From Paraphaeosphaeria minitans (lineage: Eukaryota; Ascomycota; Dothideomycetes; Pleosporales; Didymosphaeriaceae): a stretch of DNA of 64,000 nt. The notes beneath the pieces are model-generated. The model worked only from the letters and a program-made list of their open reading frames with translations. It had not been told where the DNA came from and made no database searches. Below, piece after piece: positions 20,742 to 31,420 of the stretch. Position numbers and translations under genes: made by a program. Position 1 is the first letter of the stretch; each line of letters begins with the position of its first letter. The stretch lies in assembly GCA_015832175.1 (NCBI GenBank), contig WJXW01000004.1, positions 2,418,001 to 2,482,000 of the forward strand, in the 5' to 3' direction.

Positions 20742-22721
20742 ATGAAATACGTGCTCGTTTCCGGAGGTGTCATCAGCGGCGTGGGGAAGGTATGTACCCG
20801 TAGTGGCAGCAGGTGGCTCGCTTTGTGAGGCTCGACTAACACGCGCAGGGCATCATAGGTAGTTTGGACTGAACACGCGACGTGATTGTTGCTGATCTGA
20901 CGCGTCCGCAGCCTCTTCGACGGGCTTGCTGCTGAAGACGCAGGGCCTGAAGGTGTCGTCGATCAAGGTCGATCCGTACCTCAATGTCGACGCCGGGACT
21001 ATGAATCCTCGCGAGTGCGTTTCCAAACCACGGTTGCCAGGCAGCCCAGTTGACCACCGCGTAGGCACGGCGAGGTCTTCGTCCTGTCCGACGGCGGCGA
21101 AGTTGACCTCGATCTCGGCAACTACGAGCGCTACCTCAACATCACCCTCACGCGCGACAACAACATCACGACAGGCAAGATCTACCAGCACGTGATCGAA
21201 CAGGAGCGCAAGGGCACGTACCTGGGCAAGACGGTCCAAGTGGTCCCGCACATCACCGATGCGATCCAGGACTGGATCGAGCGCGTCGCCCGGATTCCCG
21301 TCGACGACACGAACGAGGTGCCGGATGTGTGCATAATCGAGCTGGGTGGCACCGTTGGTGACATCGAGAGCATGCCGTTCGTCGAGGCGATGACCCAGCT
21401 CCGTCGCCGTGCGGGCAGGAACAACTTCCTCCAGATTCACGTTTCCTACGTGCCCGTCATCAACGGAGAGCAGAAAACGAAGCCTACGCAACAGGCCATC
21501 AAAGCGGTCCGTAGTGCGGGCTTGGTCCCAGACCTGGTTTGTTATTCCCAAATGCTTCGGGGAGATATGCTGACTTGCATGTAGATTGCCTGCCGCTGCG
21601 AGATCCCCCTCGACCAAGGCGCTTTGGAGAAAATCGCACACCACTGCCAAGTCGACAATGACCAAGTCATCATGGTTCGCGACATGCCCTCTATCTACCA
21701 GGTCCCCATGCTTCTCGAGCAACAAGGCCTCATCTTGTCCCTCAAGAAGATTCTGGCTCTCGATACCCTCACAATATCCGAAGTCCTCACCAAGCGGGGG
21801 GAGCAGACCTGGGCACAATGGCAAGCCTTGACCGGAACGCAGACCCGCAACTTCCACGATACCGTCGAAATTGCGCTGGTGGGCAAGTACACCGAGTTGC
21901 ACGACTCCTACCTCTCCGTCATCAAGTCGCTCGAGCACTCGGCCATGCGCTGCAACCGTCTGCTCAAGATCCGCTGGATCGACTCGGAGCATCTTGAACC
22001 AAAGACGCAGACTTCGGAACCCGCCAAGTTCCATTCCGCGTGGCACGCCATGTGCGAAGCCAAGGGCGTCCTCGTTCCCGGCGGCTTTGGCATCCGCGGC
22101 ACAGAAGGCATGATTCTCGCCGCAAAGTATGCGCGCGAGAACAAAGTTCCGTACCTGGGTATCTGCTTAGGCATGCAAATCGCCGTCATCGAATACGCGC
22201 GCCACATCTGCGGCATCACGGACGCAACCTCGGAGGAATTCAACAAGGGCGCTGCCAACCAACTCATCATGTTCATGCCCGAGGTCAACAAGGAGACCAT
22301 GGGCGCAACCATGCGCCTCGGCCTGCGCCCGACCCTTTTCCAGCCTGGCAGCGAGTGGTCCGCCCTTCGGGCACTGTACCACGGCAAAACGGAGATTCTG
22401 GAGCGCCACCGCCACCGCTACGAAGTCAACCCGAGCTTCATTGCGCAGCTTGAAGAAGGCGGGCTGTCCTTCGTCGGCAAGGACGACAAGGGAGAGCGCA
22501 TGGAGGTCGTCGAGATCAAGGACCACCCCTGGTACGTCGGCGTCCAGTTCCACCCCGAGTACCTCTCCCGCGTGCTCGATCCCAGCAGGCCGTATCTGGG
22601 TTTCGTCGCGGCGAGCGCGGGGCTGTTGGACGTGGTCACGCAGCAGTACCAGAATTTCAAACCGGAGGGTCTCGCGGCTACGCTGAATGGGGTTGCGTTG
22701 AACGGGAGCGGCATGTTCTAA
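20742..22721 (+). CDS. URA7: CTP synthase
   Basis: Converts UTP, ATP and glutamine to CTP, the last step of de novo pyrimidine nucleotide synthesis. Five exons (20742-20789, 20849-20858, 20912-21014, 21065-21536, 21585-22721) give 589 residues, normal for the family. The synthetase half opens [17 protein letters not shown] and carries [14 protein letters not shown] and [11 protein letters not shown]. The class-I glutamine amidotransferase half has the nucleophile loop GICLGMQ (Cys405) and the HPE motif (His534, Glu536). Exon 2 is only 10 bases (GGCATCATAG) and is required: without it the conserved [14 protein letters not shown] stretch cannot be formed. The introns are 48-59 bases. It lies about 600 bases downstream of velC in the same orientation, with no evident functional link. 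Confidence 0.97.
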
Positions 22722-23425
22722 AAGTCCGGCCCCTGGCCGGTCATGAGACCGAACGGCTTATGCGGACGGGTGGAGGGTTTGATTGGCTTTGGTCGGGTTC
22801 AGGGATGGCGTTTGGACGGGCTTGCATGGACGCGATATAGAAAAGTACCCATCGTGGTGACGGCGTATTGTTGATACCTCTGTGGGCTGCCATGGTGGTA
22901 GCGTGGATAAAAAGTCGACTGTACAGAATAGAACATGTGCCAAGCTCTCGAGCAGGGCCGCTCTCGCACCTTTTTTTTTTCCTTTCCTTTCCTTTTTCCT
23001 TGCCTTTCCTTTTTCCTTGCCTTTCCTTTTTCCTTGCCTTTCCTTTTTCCTTTCCTTTCCTTTTTTTTCTTCTTCCTCTCCAGGCCACAAATAAACACCG
23101 TGCCGTTGACGAAAATGGCCAACTAGCGAGAAGAAGATGTGACAAGTCTGGCATTATGTTTCAACGCAGTAAGAGCGTAAGATTAAGATTGTTGTTCTAG
23201 ATTTCACCGAGTAGCGGCGTGGTTGCGGGTCCTCCTGTGGTGTGGTATGGGAAAAGTGCGAAGGTGTAACTTGAGAGACATGATCTGGGACGATGGGCCT
23301 GACATAATTCTGACGGTGGTAAAAGATCGGTCATGCGTGTGAAGCACAGCACAGCACAGCACAGCACGAGTCCCTCGCATCCACACGTGCTCGTGGCTGG
23401 ACGGGCAGTCCGCCGTTTCCACCCT
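22722..23425. other. Convergent 3' intergenic region with a polypyrimidine repeat
   Basis: Separates the convergent CTP synthase and twinfilin genes. It contains the pyrimidine repeat at 22970-23077 and a CAGCA run at about 23345-23367. No gene seen. Confidence 0.6.
22970..23077. repeat. Pyrimidine-tract tandem repeat (TTTTCCTTGCCTTTCC)n
   Basis: Pure pyrimidine on the plus strand apart from the G in each TTGCC. Unit length is about 16 bases with four to five copies flanked by T runs. Such mirror-like homopurine/homopyrimidine tracts can form triplex DNA. Confidence 0.9.
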
Positions 23426-24456
23426 CTACTTCCGCCCCGGCCTCTTCGGCCTCGCGAATCCCTTTTTCTCCTCCTTCTGCTCGACCTTGAACTCATCCGC
23501 AATTACTTGCGCGGTGATCTCATCCGGATTCGTAGCCTCCAGCCTCTTTGCCACCCTCAAGCCGCCCTCGTTCTGCGCCAGGCTGATGACATTGCTACGG
23601 CTCGCCGCGTACAACATCCTCTCCCTGATCTTCGCCCCGCTGGGACACGTCGAGATGAACAAGATAGACGAGTTTGGATCGCTGTGCCTGTAGAACGAAA
23701 ACCGGGGTTCCTGCTTATCAATCGCAGACGCCAGGCTATCCGCCGACGCAGATGACGATGACACAAACTTCAGCGTCTCCGTCGGCACGTCCATGCGCAG
23801 CTGCACGAGGTTGTCGCTGCCTCCCCCACCGAGCTGCCTCAGCGCGCCGGATATTTCATCATCAGCGCGAATCGCTATGCGCCCGCCCTGGGCCAGGCTC
23901 TGGCCCTGCGTGCCCCGGCTCTCGAGCGCCTCCGCCTCCTTGATGTCCTGCAGACTCTGCTCCTCCGCGGTTAGCGGGTTCGAGCTCTCCGTGTGCTTGA
24001 CGTGCCGCGCCCACCCCTCGGCCGTCAACTCATCCGCCTCGGTGCAGAATATGCTCTCGGGGAAGTGCTCGCCACCGAGGTCCCGCACGAGTGTGAGACG
24101 TGTTGCGGCGAAAAGCATTTTCTGGCGGACTGGCGCAGCGTTGGGAACATATGTGACGGCCACGAGGGACTTGTCGGGGGAGGAGAGGACGTCGTTGCGG
24201 CGGAAGAGGATGTAGAGGGCTTCATTGGGCTTGATGAAGTCTTTCAGGTTGGAGAGGTCTTCGAGGAAGGTTACGTGAGTCGATGGTATGGGCGCTGCGG
24301 GGACGATGGCTTCTTGAGATATGGTGGCGAGGATGCCTCGCTGGGTTGTGGAGGTTATGAGGTTTTGAAGCGCTTCTTGGAGCTCCGCAGATGCTGGGGC
24401 TATTAGCTGCGTCGTGGATTGGGAGAGCAAGAGTTACCGGAGATGCCCGACTGCAT
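23426..24456 (-). CDS. twf1: Twinfilin (two ADF-H domains)
   Basis: Actin-monomer-binding and filament-capping regulator. Two exons (24456-24438 and 24399-23426) give 330 residues, the usual size. Exon 1 encodes MQSGIS plus one base, matching the conserved twinfilin N-terminus. The first ADF-H domain includes LYILFRR, VAVTYVPNAAPVRQKMLFAATR and FCTEADELTAEGW. The second has RFSFYRHSD, ILFISTCPSGAKIRERMLYAASR and ITAQVIADEF. It ends in a basic KKGFARPKRPGRK tail like the PIP2/capping-protein-binding tail of the family. The intron is only 38 bases; reading through it meets TAA, so it must be removed or the start is elsewhere. A diverged second copy lies at 48229-49258. Confidence 0.93.
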
Positions 24457-24806
24457 GATGGCGGAATTAGCTTTAGGACACAGACAACCGTCTGCGACAA
24501 CAATTTTCCGACGTTAGGAGTGGATGCAGTCTTGTGTGGGAGCTGAAGTGCACAGCCTTGTTTACGCTGACGTAGAGCAGTGGGGCAGGCAGGTACCATG
24601 AGGCGCCTTGGCAAGGGGCAGCAACTAATTGGAAGCCCGCAAATCCTCCAACCTTGACCAACCATGTGCGTACTTCATGTGAAGAATCAATATCAGTGTA
24701 TAGCAGGTATATACATCCAGATCAAGCGGTGCAGACTCGATCTGAAAAATACGGTGTGGTATCAAAAATCTCCCTATTCTCGCGATGCAACAGCCTTATA
24801 CCATGC

Positions 24807-26063
24807 CTACTCTTCGTATTGACCGCCTGGGAGCATTTCTCGGCTTCTCTCGAGAACACCCTTCAGATATTCGTAGACGGTGAAAGTGACGGCTTGACCG
24901 GGTGCGACACGCATCACACGGGGTGTGATACCCTTGTAGAAACTTCGGCTGCCTTCCTGCTTCCACATGTCCCTGGTCAGTGTTAGCCATGTCCAGAAAA
25001 AGACCCCGTCGAACGCACCGAGATATCGCCATAATCCGGCCCAAAGCAGTCTGACCGGGTTCAGCAGGCGTCTTCTGCAACCTCGTCTTGATAGTATCAA
25101 TAGGCGCATTGCTCAACGGCCCCATTGCACCAGAGACGAGGCCAATGAGCATCGTCTCATAACCTGGCAGATCCGTTGTGCCGTGGTACTTCTGAAGCGC
25201 TGCCCTGAACTCGGAGTATGCAGTGAAGTTCACAGCCTGGTTCGAGCCTTGTCGAAGTGCCGTCAACGACACACCACGATATAAAGCACCAGCTCCTTCC
25301 TCCTTGACTACGGTATAAAGCGCATGCGCAGCATTGCGGTACTTGGGTACGTCGAGGGGGTCGGCCATGGAATGGTGCTGTGCTTGTAATCGGATCTTGA
25401 TGACTTCCATGGGTGTGACAACGGCAACGGCTTCGGTGACACCAGCAGACAGCCCAGCTGCCCAAAGTCAGGATGATATATGCGTTCCCGTCAGGGCCTC
25501 ACATACCTAGGAATGTTGCTCGTCCACTGACCATGCCATCCTTATCTGCCAATAACTGCTTGTACCACTCGTAACTTGTGAAGCGGATGGCCATCTTTGG
25601 AACGATACCGGTCAACACAGCACCAAGACCCTTGTACAGACCCAATGGTGTTTCTCGTTTAACGATCTCTTGCCCAGTCTTCAGGAATCCGCGTTTAGGT
25701 GCCTATGCGGGCATGTCAGTATATTTTCAAACGCAAACAGGATGCGTTGCGTGCACGGTCGGACATACTCCTGGAGCGCGCGCTCGCCGCGACAACTGCA
25801 TTCGAACTTTGATAGTATCTGTTGTTGGTGTTAGCTGAGTGCGCCCACGTTATAAACCGATCTGTATCCAAGAACTTACCCAGAGGATGACACGCGAGCG
25901 CTTCCATCATGCCTGCACCTCCCCCAGCTATGCGCGCGCAGTCAGCATATGTTCACTGAAGTTTCCTGAGCTCCGAGTAATCTTATGCGAGCTCACCAAT
26001 CAAATTTGTAGCTGCCGAAGCGGGCTTCTTGCCGCCCGGCCCATTCACTGACTTCGCAGACAT
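24807..26063 (-). CDS. acuL: Mitochondrial succinate/fumarate carrier (Sfc1/AcuL type)
   Basis: Inner-membrane antiporter exchanging cytosolic succinate for matrix fumarate, needed for gluconeogenic growth on C2 compounds. Six exons (26063-25997, 25927-25880, 25818-25769, 25702-25507, 25457-25019, 24972-24807) give 321 residues, the standard length. Three mitochondrial-carrier signatures are present: HPLDTIKVR, TPMEVIKIRLQAQ and APIDTIKTRLQ. The C-terminal block YKGITPRVMRVAPGQAVTF is characteristic of the succinate/fumarate subfamily. Splice sites were chosen because each restores the next signature in frame; intron sizes are 46-69 bases. The six introns are dense for such a small gene, as is common for fungal carriers. 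Confidence 0.95.
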
Positions 26064-27043
26064 AGTCGCGAAGTGAGCTTGCGCTCGATGGGATTAGAGA
26101 GTGATCGAAAGGAGGTGTGACTTTCGGCCAAAGTCCAGGTGGTCTGAACTCGAGAAGAGGAGAGCAATTCGTTCTTCCAAGTTCTCCTTTCAATCTGGAG
26201 CTCAGCGGAGAGCTTCAACGGCGTGTGAAATAAGTGCGCTTTCAGAAACAAAGAAACAGTCCACTGGCAGAGCGAAACGTTGCACGGATAGACAGGACCA
26301 GAGGAGCAGTACAGAAGAAAAGGAAAACCGTCAGACCTCCAAGCCCACCATTGCAGTCATGCTTCCCCAGCTAGCCGCGGATGGGAGGACGTCCTAGCTC
26401 TCCCCCGTACCCTCGGCTCGGCCACGCGTAAGCCTACAAAGAGCACGCGTCCCGCGCATCCGCATCGACAGCAGCATCGCAAATCCTTGGCGCGCCCAGG
26501 TCCCCAGATTAGCATGGTGGACGAACGGAACGCAGCGCCCAGGTACACCCTGGGGCTGGCGATCGGTTACTGGGAGTCGTTCTCCTGAATTATCACACCG
26601 GGATGCCTAATTGATGATAACATGAACTGACTGCCTTTTCTCGAAGGTGGATACAGGAGCATGATGGGTGACACGTGCTGCCATTGTGGCTTTCGTCGTG
26701 AAGCGCGAATTCATGTGAATGCGTTGGTGGTGGTGAGCTGGCTTGTGAAAGTGACGTTGTGGTGCTGTCCGAAATGGAGCCGTATGGAATGCGGGGTTGT
26801 CCCGTTTCTATCCGACAGCGTGGCGCGTGCGCGACGAATAGTACTCGGGATCATCATCATCACGGACTGACTTGCCGTTGGTGATTTGCATGGCGTCCAT
26901 GTTCTTTGGTATTCAGGTCGGCCATCGTGCCTTGGTTCTCAAAAGAAATGGCACTGAATTCAGACACGTTTGCTGCGTATGAGGATTGGAAGACTCTGAG
27001 TGAATCATTTCATTGGTATCACGCTGATATGCGAAAGCATAGT
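26064..27043. promoter_or_regulatory. Carrier promoter region and UTP16 3' flank
   Basis: About 1 kb between the carrier start and the stop of the next minus-strand gene. No coding signal was recognised. The first few hundred bases should contain the carrier promoter. Confidence 0.5.
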
Positions 27044-28708
27044 TTAGTCATCATCTCCGCCCCTCAGGAATCCGCCAGGTACGGCTCTCCTCTCCAATTT
27101 CTTGAAAGTAGTGCCCTTCCTGCCTCCACGACCTTTCCTCTGAGCTTCCCTCCCTTTCAGCCAATGCTCCCTGATGTTCTTCGTGTCACGGTTGGCCTTA
27201 GGTGCGAGCAGTGCATTCCGCTGTGCCAGCACCGATACATTGAGCTTCCCCTTCTTCACATCCTTGGTAGGTTTCTCGCCACGATCTAAGAACTTGATGT
27301 GCCTGTTCAACTTCTCTTTCCTCAGCTCTTCTTCGGTCTTGCCGCCACGGACATGCGGAGGCGTAGGGGCTCGACGGTCTCCCGCCGCTTCGAGAATTGA
27401 ATCTGGCAGTAGGTCCGGAAGGTTGTACCTGTCTACATCCATGGGAGCCCTGGCCGGAGACGATCCTTCGCGCGGCTGTCGGCGCTCAAGTTTGGCCCGA
27501 CTCTTGGCCAGCTTTCGTGCCTTCTTCTCCTCGCGCTCGCGCTTCTCGGCTTGTTCCTGGGCTATGCGATCGGCGCGCTCCTGGCGGCGTTTCTCTTCCT
27601 TCGCCTGTTGTGCTTGTCGCGCGCGCTTTGTTTCTTCAGCTGTAGCTTTGGCCTTGGAAGTAGCCGCCGAAGTGGTGACCTCTTCCGGAGCTTCATCAGA
27701 GTCGCTTCCTTCATCCTCAGCTTGAGCTACTGTTGGTGCTTCTGTTTGCTCAGCCTGCACCGTGGTCTCCGCAGGTTCCTCACTACCGAAGCGCTTGTGT
27801 TTTCGAGGTGGAGCAACCGTAGTGTCAGGCGCCACGTTCTCGAAAGCACCATCGCGAGCAGTACCAGCATCCGATTCTGTCTGTTTCTCCGAGCTTGCGG
27901 ATCCTTTTGTAGCTTTCGCGATGCCATCCAGCCTGACAGGGGAAATGGGAGCTTGTTCGCTTTCCCAAGTCGAAGAGGGTATCTCTTCAGCCAATGTAGA
28001 TGCGATAGGGCTATTTCCCGGTGAATCTGCCTTGGAATGCTTCCTCGGCCGTCCCCTCTTACCAGATCCTTTGCCTGATGTCGGCGTTGCCTTGGTAGCT
28101 ATCGAGGTAGGTCTGGGCGTGAGAGAGCCTTCCCTGTCATCTTCGTCTGTAGCGTTGACGAACGAGTGCTGTGCCGGTGTGTAGAAGACGTCTGCTTCGT
28201 CCGCGGACCGCTCCGAAGCTGGCTCAGGTATAACAATCCTTGGGCTGGCGCGACGTGCGACAGGAGTGCTTGCTACGATAGGATCCACGTTCTTCTTACT
28301 CCTCGTCCTGACCGGGATTGAATTGACCTTGGCGTCCGTGTCTGTGTTGTTTGCTCCATCCGTAGACGCCTCAGTGCTATCCTGAGCTTTGTCGTTATTT
28401 TCTTCCGTAGCGGATACCTCCTTCGTCGCAGCCTTTCTTCTTCTTTTGGTCGGGGTCGATGTCTCCTGTACCTCGAGCTCCAAGTGTCGTTTCCCCTTCG
28501 CGCTCCTCGTAGAGCTCGCTGGCGTGCTCTGCACCGAACCTGCGGTCCCGGTGCCTCGGCGCGTTGTGACCATGGCTGCGGCGTCGGCGGCGTCGGCGGC
28601 GTCGTCTGCGCTTCTCGGTATATCCTGACTGGCTTCTTCGGACTCTCCTTGGTATGACGGCGAGCGACTCAGGATTCGTTTAGCAGTGTCGAAGACGCGT
28701 GCGAACAT
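27044..28708 (-). CDS. UTP16/Bud21-like U3 snoRNP (nucleolar) protein
   Basis: Single exon of 554 residues from ATG at 28708; the frame continues upstream only to a GTG. The N-terminal 350 residues are disordered, charged and Ser/Thr/Pro-rich with basic clusters (PTKRRRKAA, GKRGRPRKHSK, the latter AT-hook-like). A long Ala/Glu/Lys/Arg coiled segment follows (about 370-440). The C-terminal part has DRYNLPDLLPDSILEAA, RHIKFLDRGEKPTKDVKKG and a Lys/Arg/Gly tail. This arrangement is that of the U3 snoRNA-associated (UTP16) domain of the small-subunit processome. It is divergently arranged with the Sel1-repeat gene, with 158 bases between start codons. Confidence 0.75.
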   Translation of the reverse strand: MFARVFDTAKRILSRSPSYQGESEEASQDIPRSADDAADAADAAAMVTTRRGTGTAGSVQSTPASSTRSAKGKRHLELEVQETSTPTKRRRKAATKEVSATEENNDKAQDSTEASTDGANNTDTDAKVNSIPVRTRSKKNVDPIVASTPVARRASPRIVIPEPASERSADEADVFYTPAQHSFVNATDEDDREGSLTPRPTSIATKATPTSGKGSGKRGRPRKHSKADSPGNSPIASTLAEEIPSSTWESEQAPISPVRLDGIAKATKGSASSEKQTESDAGTARDGAFENVAPDTTVAPPRKHKRFGSEEPAETTVQAEQTEAPTVAQAEDEGSDSDEAPEEVTTSAATSKAKATAEETKRARQAQQAKEEKRRQERADRIAQEQAEKREREEKKARKLAKSRAKLERRQPREGSSPARAPMDVDRYNLPDLLPDSILEAAGDRRAPTPPHVRGGKTEEELRKEKLNRHIKFLDRGEKPTKDVKKGKLNVSVLAQRNALLAPKANRDTKNIREHWLKGREAQRKGRGGRKGTTFKKLERRAVPGGFLRGGDDD

Positions 28709-28866
28709 GACGTTTGAACAAAAAATATTTTTGTACCGCCTCCAAGCGGGAAAGCGCGACCCACGGCTCGGACCCACGTTTTCCCTAGCGCGGTTTGCGG
28801 ACCTCCGAAGTTGCAGCGTGGTGGACCCCTCTCGTTGTATTCAACAAGTCACTCCAGTTGTTCAAG
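28709..28866. promoter_or_regulatory. Shared bidirectional promoter
   Basis: Only 158 bases separate the start codons of two divergent genes, a ribosome-biogenesis protein (minus) and a mitochondrial protein (plus). Both promoters and leaders must fit here or overlap. I see no clear TATA element in the plus orientation. Confidence 0.55.
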
Positions 28867-30246
28867 ATGTCAATTCGTCCTAGCATCATACGGGGCTCTC
28901 GCCGGATCATCAATAACGATCCATGTTTCTTCTGCCTCCATCGAAGCCCTGCAGGGGTGCGCAGCTTTACCATAAAGCAACGCATAGATCCGAGGAAGGG
29001 AACGCCTGGAGAAGTGCGCGCCGACATAGACCAGCGCAACAGACGATTGTATTTTCGCATGCTCGAAGCCGATAAGCTAATACCTTGTAAACTCGAAGAT
29101 GCCAATAAGATCATCAATCATTTTGTATCCAACAGGGCCAGTATGGATCCCGCGACCAATGCACGCAAACTAGCACAGCGTAAGGAACCCTCTCAAGTAG
29201 CTACCTACACATTCTCACAATATTCAGAATACAAACTCAAAGTAATTCACCTACCAATGCTCGCGATCCCCATGTTCCGAATACCAGATGTTAATGACAC
29301 AACTCGCCAACTGCCTCCGAGCTCGAATGCCCCTCTGGCTGCGTCTTTGCTTGTTGCCTGCAGCGCTGCCAGCGATCTACAGGCTACGCTGCAGATCCTC
29401 AACGCCGTCTACTACAGCGCCAAGGTCCATAATATGCCCAAGGCTGCAGAAATGGCCCGCCTTTACACACCGAAACAAATAAGCGATGCAAGGAGAATGC
29501 TGGAGCAGCTGGCAGAGGGCAAGGACGGGAAATCTGGTGCGACAGGCGACGCGAATGCAATGACGCTGCACGGGAAATTTCTAGAAATGGCTGGAGACAC
29601 AACCCAAGCCAGATACTTCTACGAGAAGGCATTGGAGCATTACGACACTAAAGTTTGGCGTGGGTACCCGCATCCGATGGCCTTGCCTTGGTTGACGCCG
29701 TGGACGGAACTTGTCAACCTTGAAGAAGCGTCTCCAACACCCTCAGCCGAAAGAATGACCAAGGCACTCAAATTTGGCGCCCTGAAGGCTGACGATCCCA
29801 TGGCCTACTACAAGCTTGCCATTCTCCAAGATTCTAAAAGTCCCGAATGGCTCAACTACATGAGCAAAGCAGCTGCCTCAGGCCACCCCGAAGCCATGTA
29901 CAAACTAGGCAAATTTTATCACGAAGTGCAAGCACAACCGTCAAACTTCTTGAATAACACAGGATTCAGAAAAGCACTCAACTTCATTACCTCTTGGAAG
30001 AAAAACGGAGCTGCAGACTTCGGCATGGAGTGGCTCAACGCCGCGGCAACGGGCGGACACAAACCGGCCGTGATGGAAATGGCTCGGATGTATGAGCGTA
30101 CTGGACAAGAAGACCAGGTACAGAACTGCTTAGAAGTCGTCGCGGCACAGCCACCCAATGAAATCCCGGAAGAATGGCCAGACCTGGCCGCGCAGGCTCG
30201 GCACCAGCTTACTGCGTTGAAGAGTTCGAAGAGAGCGTTGGCATAA
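28867..30246 (+). CDS. Mitochondrial Sel1/TPR-repeat protein
   Basis: Single exon of 459 residues starting MSIRPSIIRGSRRII. The first 40 residues are Arg-rich and lack acidic residues until about 16, consistent with a mitochondrial presequence. The central and C-terminal parts contain helical Sel1-like repeats, for example KALKFGALKADDPMAYYKLAIL, MSKAAASGHPEAMYKLGKFYH and WLNAAATGGHKPAVMEMARMY. Such repeats mediate protein contacts; the fungal orthologues are mostly uncharacterised. The open frame extends upstream to 28795 but only from a TTG codon, so the ATG at 28867 is chosen. Confidence 0.85.
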   Translation: MSIRPSIIRGSRRIINNDPCFFCLHRSPAGVRSFTIKQRIDPRKGTPGEVRADIDQRNRRLYFRMLEADKLIPCKLEDANKIINHFVSNRASMDPATNARKLAQRKEPSQVATYTFSQYSEYKLKVIHLPMLAIPMFRIPDVNDTTRQLPPSSNAPLAASLLVACSAASDLQATLQILNAVYYSAKVHNMPKAAEMARLYTPKQISDARRMLEQLAEGKDGKSGATGDANAMTLHGKFLEMAGDTTQARYFYEKALEHYDTKVWRGYPHPMALPWLTPWTELVNLEEASPTPSAERMTKALKFGALKADDPMAYYKLAILQDSKSPEWLNYMSKAAASGHPEAMYKLGKFYHEVQAQPSNFLNNTGFRKALNFITSWKKNGAADFGMEWLNAAATGGHKPAVMEMARMYERTGQEDQVQNCLEVVAAQPPNEIPEEWPDLAAQARHQLTALKSSKRALA

Positions 30247-31420
30247 CATCTGTACATTACTTGAGATACCCCGAACATTCTAGCCAGCCTAGTCCTGTAC
30301 CAACAATACCAACTTGATTGTAAGATTACCAAATACCAAACCGGAAGGCCTGCTGCGGGAAAAAGAAGGGTGGCCCGTTGATCCTGGTGTCCGCGCGTAC
30401 TTCAGTATCTTTCTCCAACTGAAGCTGGTTCAGCACATAGTCGTCCGCGTCTCTGCGCCCCCCGTTCCCAACTTTGTCGAAGCCGAACCGAACATCTTGA
30501 ATGGGATACTGCATCAACGTGTCCTAGAATTCTCATTAGCCCCATCCTCTGACTTTGTTCGACTCCATCACTCCTCACATACCTAGCCTCAAAATAGCAG
30601 GGAGGAACTCGCTGTACGCATTGGAGAAAACAACATGTGTAAGGCGTTTAGGGTAGTGGCGGATAAGTTAGCTGCAGGTGGGTTCGCAGGGTTAGTGAAG
30701 GGGAGGGTGTGGGGGATGATGCGGGTACCGTGCTTGAGCTGGATTGTGTTATAGAGAATCCGGAAAGAAGGCGTAGGAGGCATAATTTTTCGTCGGACGG
30801 TGCGATGATAGTCCACACGGTCCTAACGTACGATGCATCCCATTTTGCACCGTAGTACGTATCGTCAACTCTGAAGCTTGCGTACAAAAATCGTGGGAGC
30901 GCGGTACGTTTGGATGTATTCATTTGCCTACTGGCTGCTGTCTGCCAGGCCACTATCACCGTGTCTCTTGTTATATCCATCCTGCGATATATGGGTACCC
31001 AACGTGGTTTAAATGTATTTGCAGCTTTCACAGATACATGTAGAGGTGTAGTCATCCCGATTTTTGCGATCGCGTCTCAGGTGCACCCACGAGCGCTTCC
31101 CAATTGTCTTCCACGGCCCCTGTTACCCAGAAGTCACTCAATGCTATGGTATTGCAGCACTGGGAATGATTTTCAGCACCTCGTAAGCCTCGTACACCTT
31201 AAAAGATCCCCATCTGCATTAAAGTTCCACGCACTTTCCACCAATTGTTCACTACTGGTCTACACATAAGCAATCAATCAACCAGCTTCTGGTCGCAGCA
31301 AAACAGATTCGCACGACGTGTCTGCTCGCTGGTACATTTCAACCCACTTTCCTTACAGCAAAGCCGTACCATTCCTCCCCTCCCATCTAGAACCACAGCC
31401 CTTCCCCTCAATTGCAGCCC
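30247..31420. other. Intergenic, containing a possible gene remnant
   Basis: Apart from the unresolved minus-strand locus at 30326-30690, no supportable gene is visible. Frames at 30648-31055 lack recognisable motifs. Confidence 0.45.
30326..30690 (-). pseudogene. Unresolved small gene or gene remnant
   Basis: Two stretches on the minus strand look like protein. One is a frame encoding RHYPKRLTHVVFSNAYSEF followed by LPAILRL (about 30665-30595), followed directly by a consensus donor GTATGT. The other is a 60-codon frame MMQYPIQDVRFGFDKVGNGG... ending at 30326. The obvious intron between them (GTATGT to TTCTAG) joins them out of frame, and the first stretch has a TAA just upstream with no ATG. 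A frameshifted remnant, or an exon structure I could not resolve, are both possible. No family recognised. Confidence 0.3.

Noticed and set aside
20853..22046. 397-codon minus-strand frame opposite CTP synthase
   Set aside because: Antisense shadow of a highly conserved gene; it also runs across that gene's introns.
22758..23126. KERKGKKK-rich frames between CTP synthase and twinfilin
   Set aside because: Translation of the polypyrimidine repeat in overlapping frames.
27174..28184. Ser/Arg-rich plus-strand frames over the UTP16-like gene
   Set aside because: Antisense shadows of the single-exon minus-strand gene.
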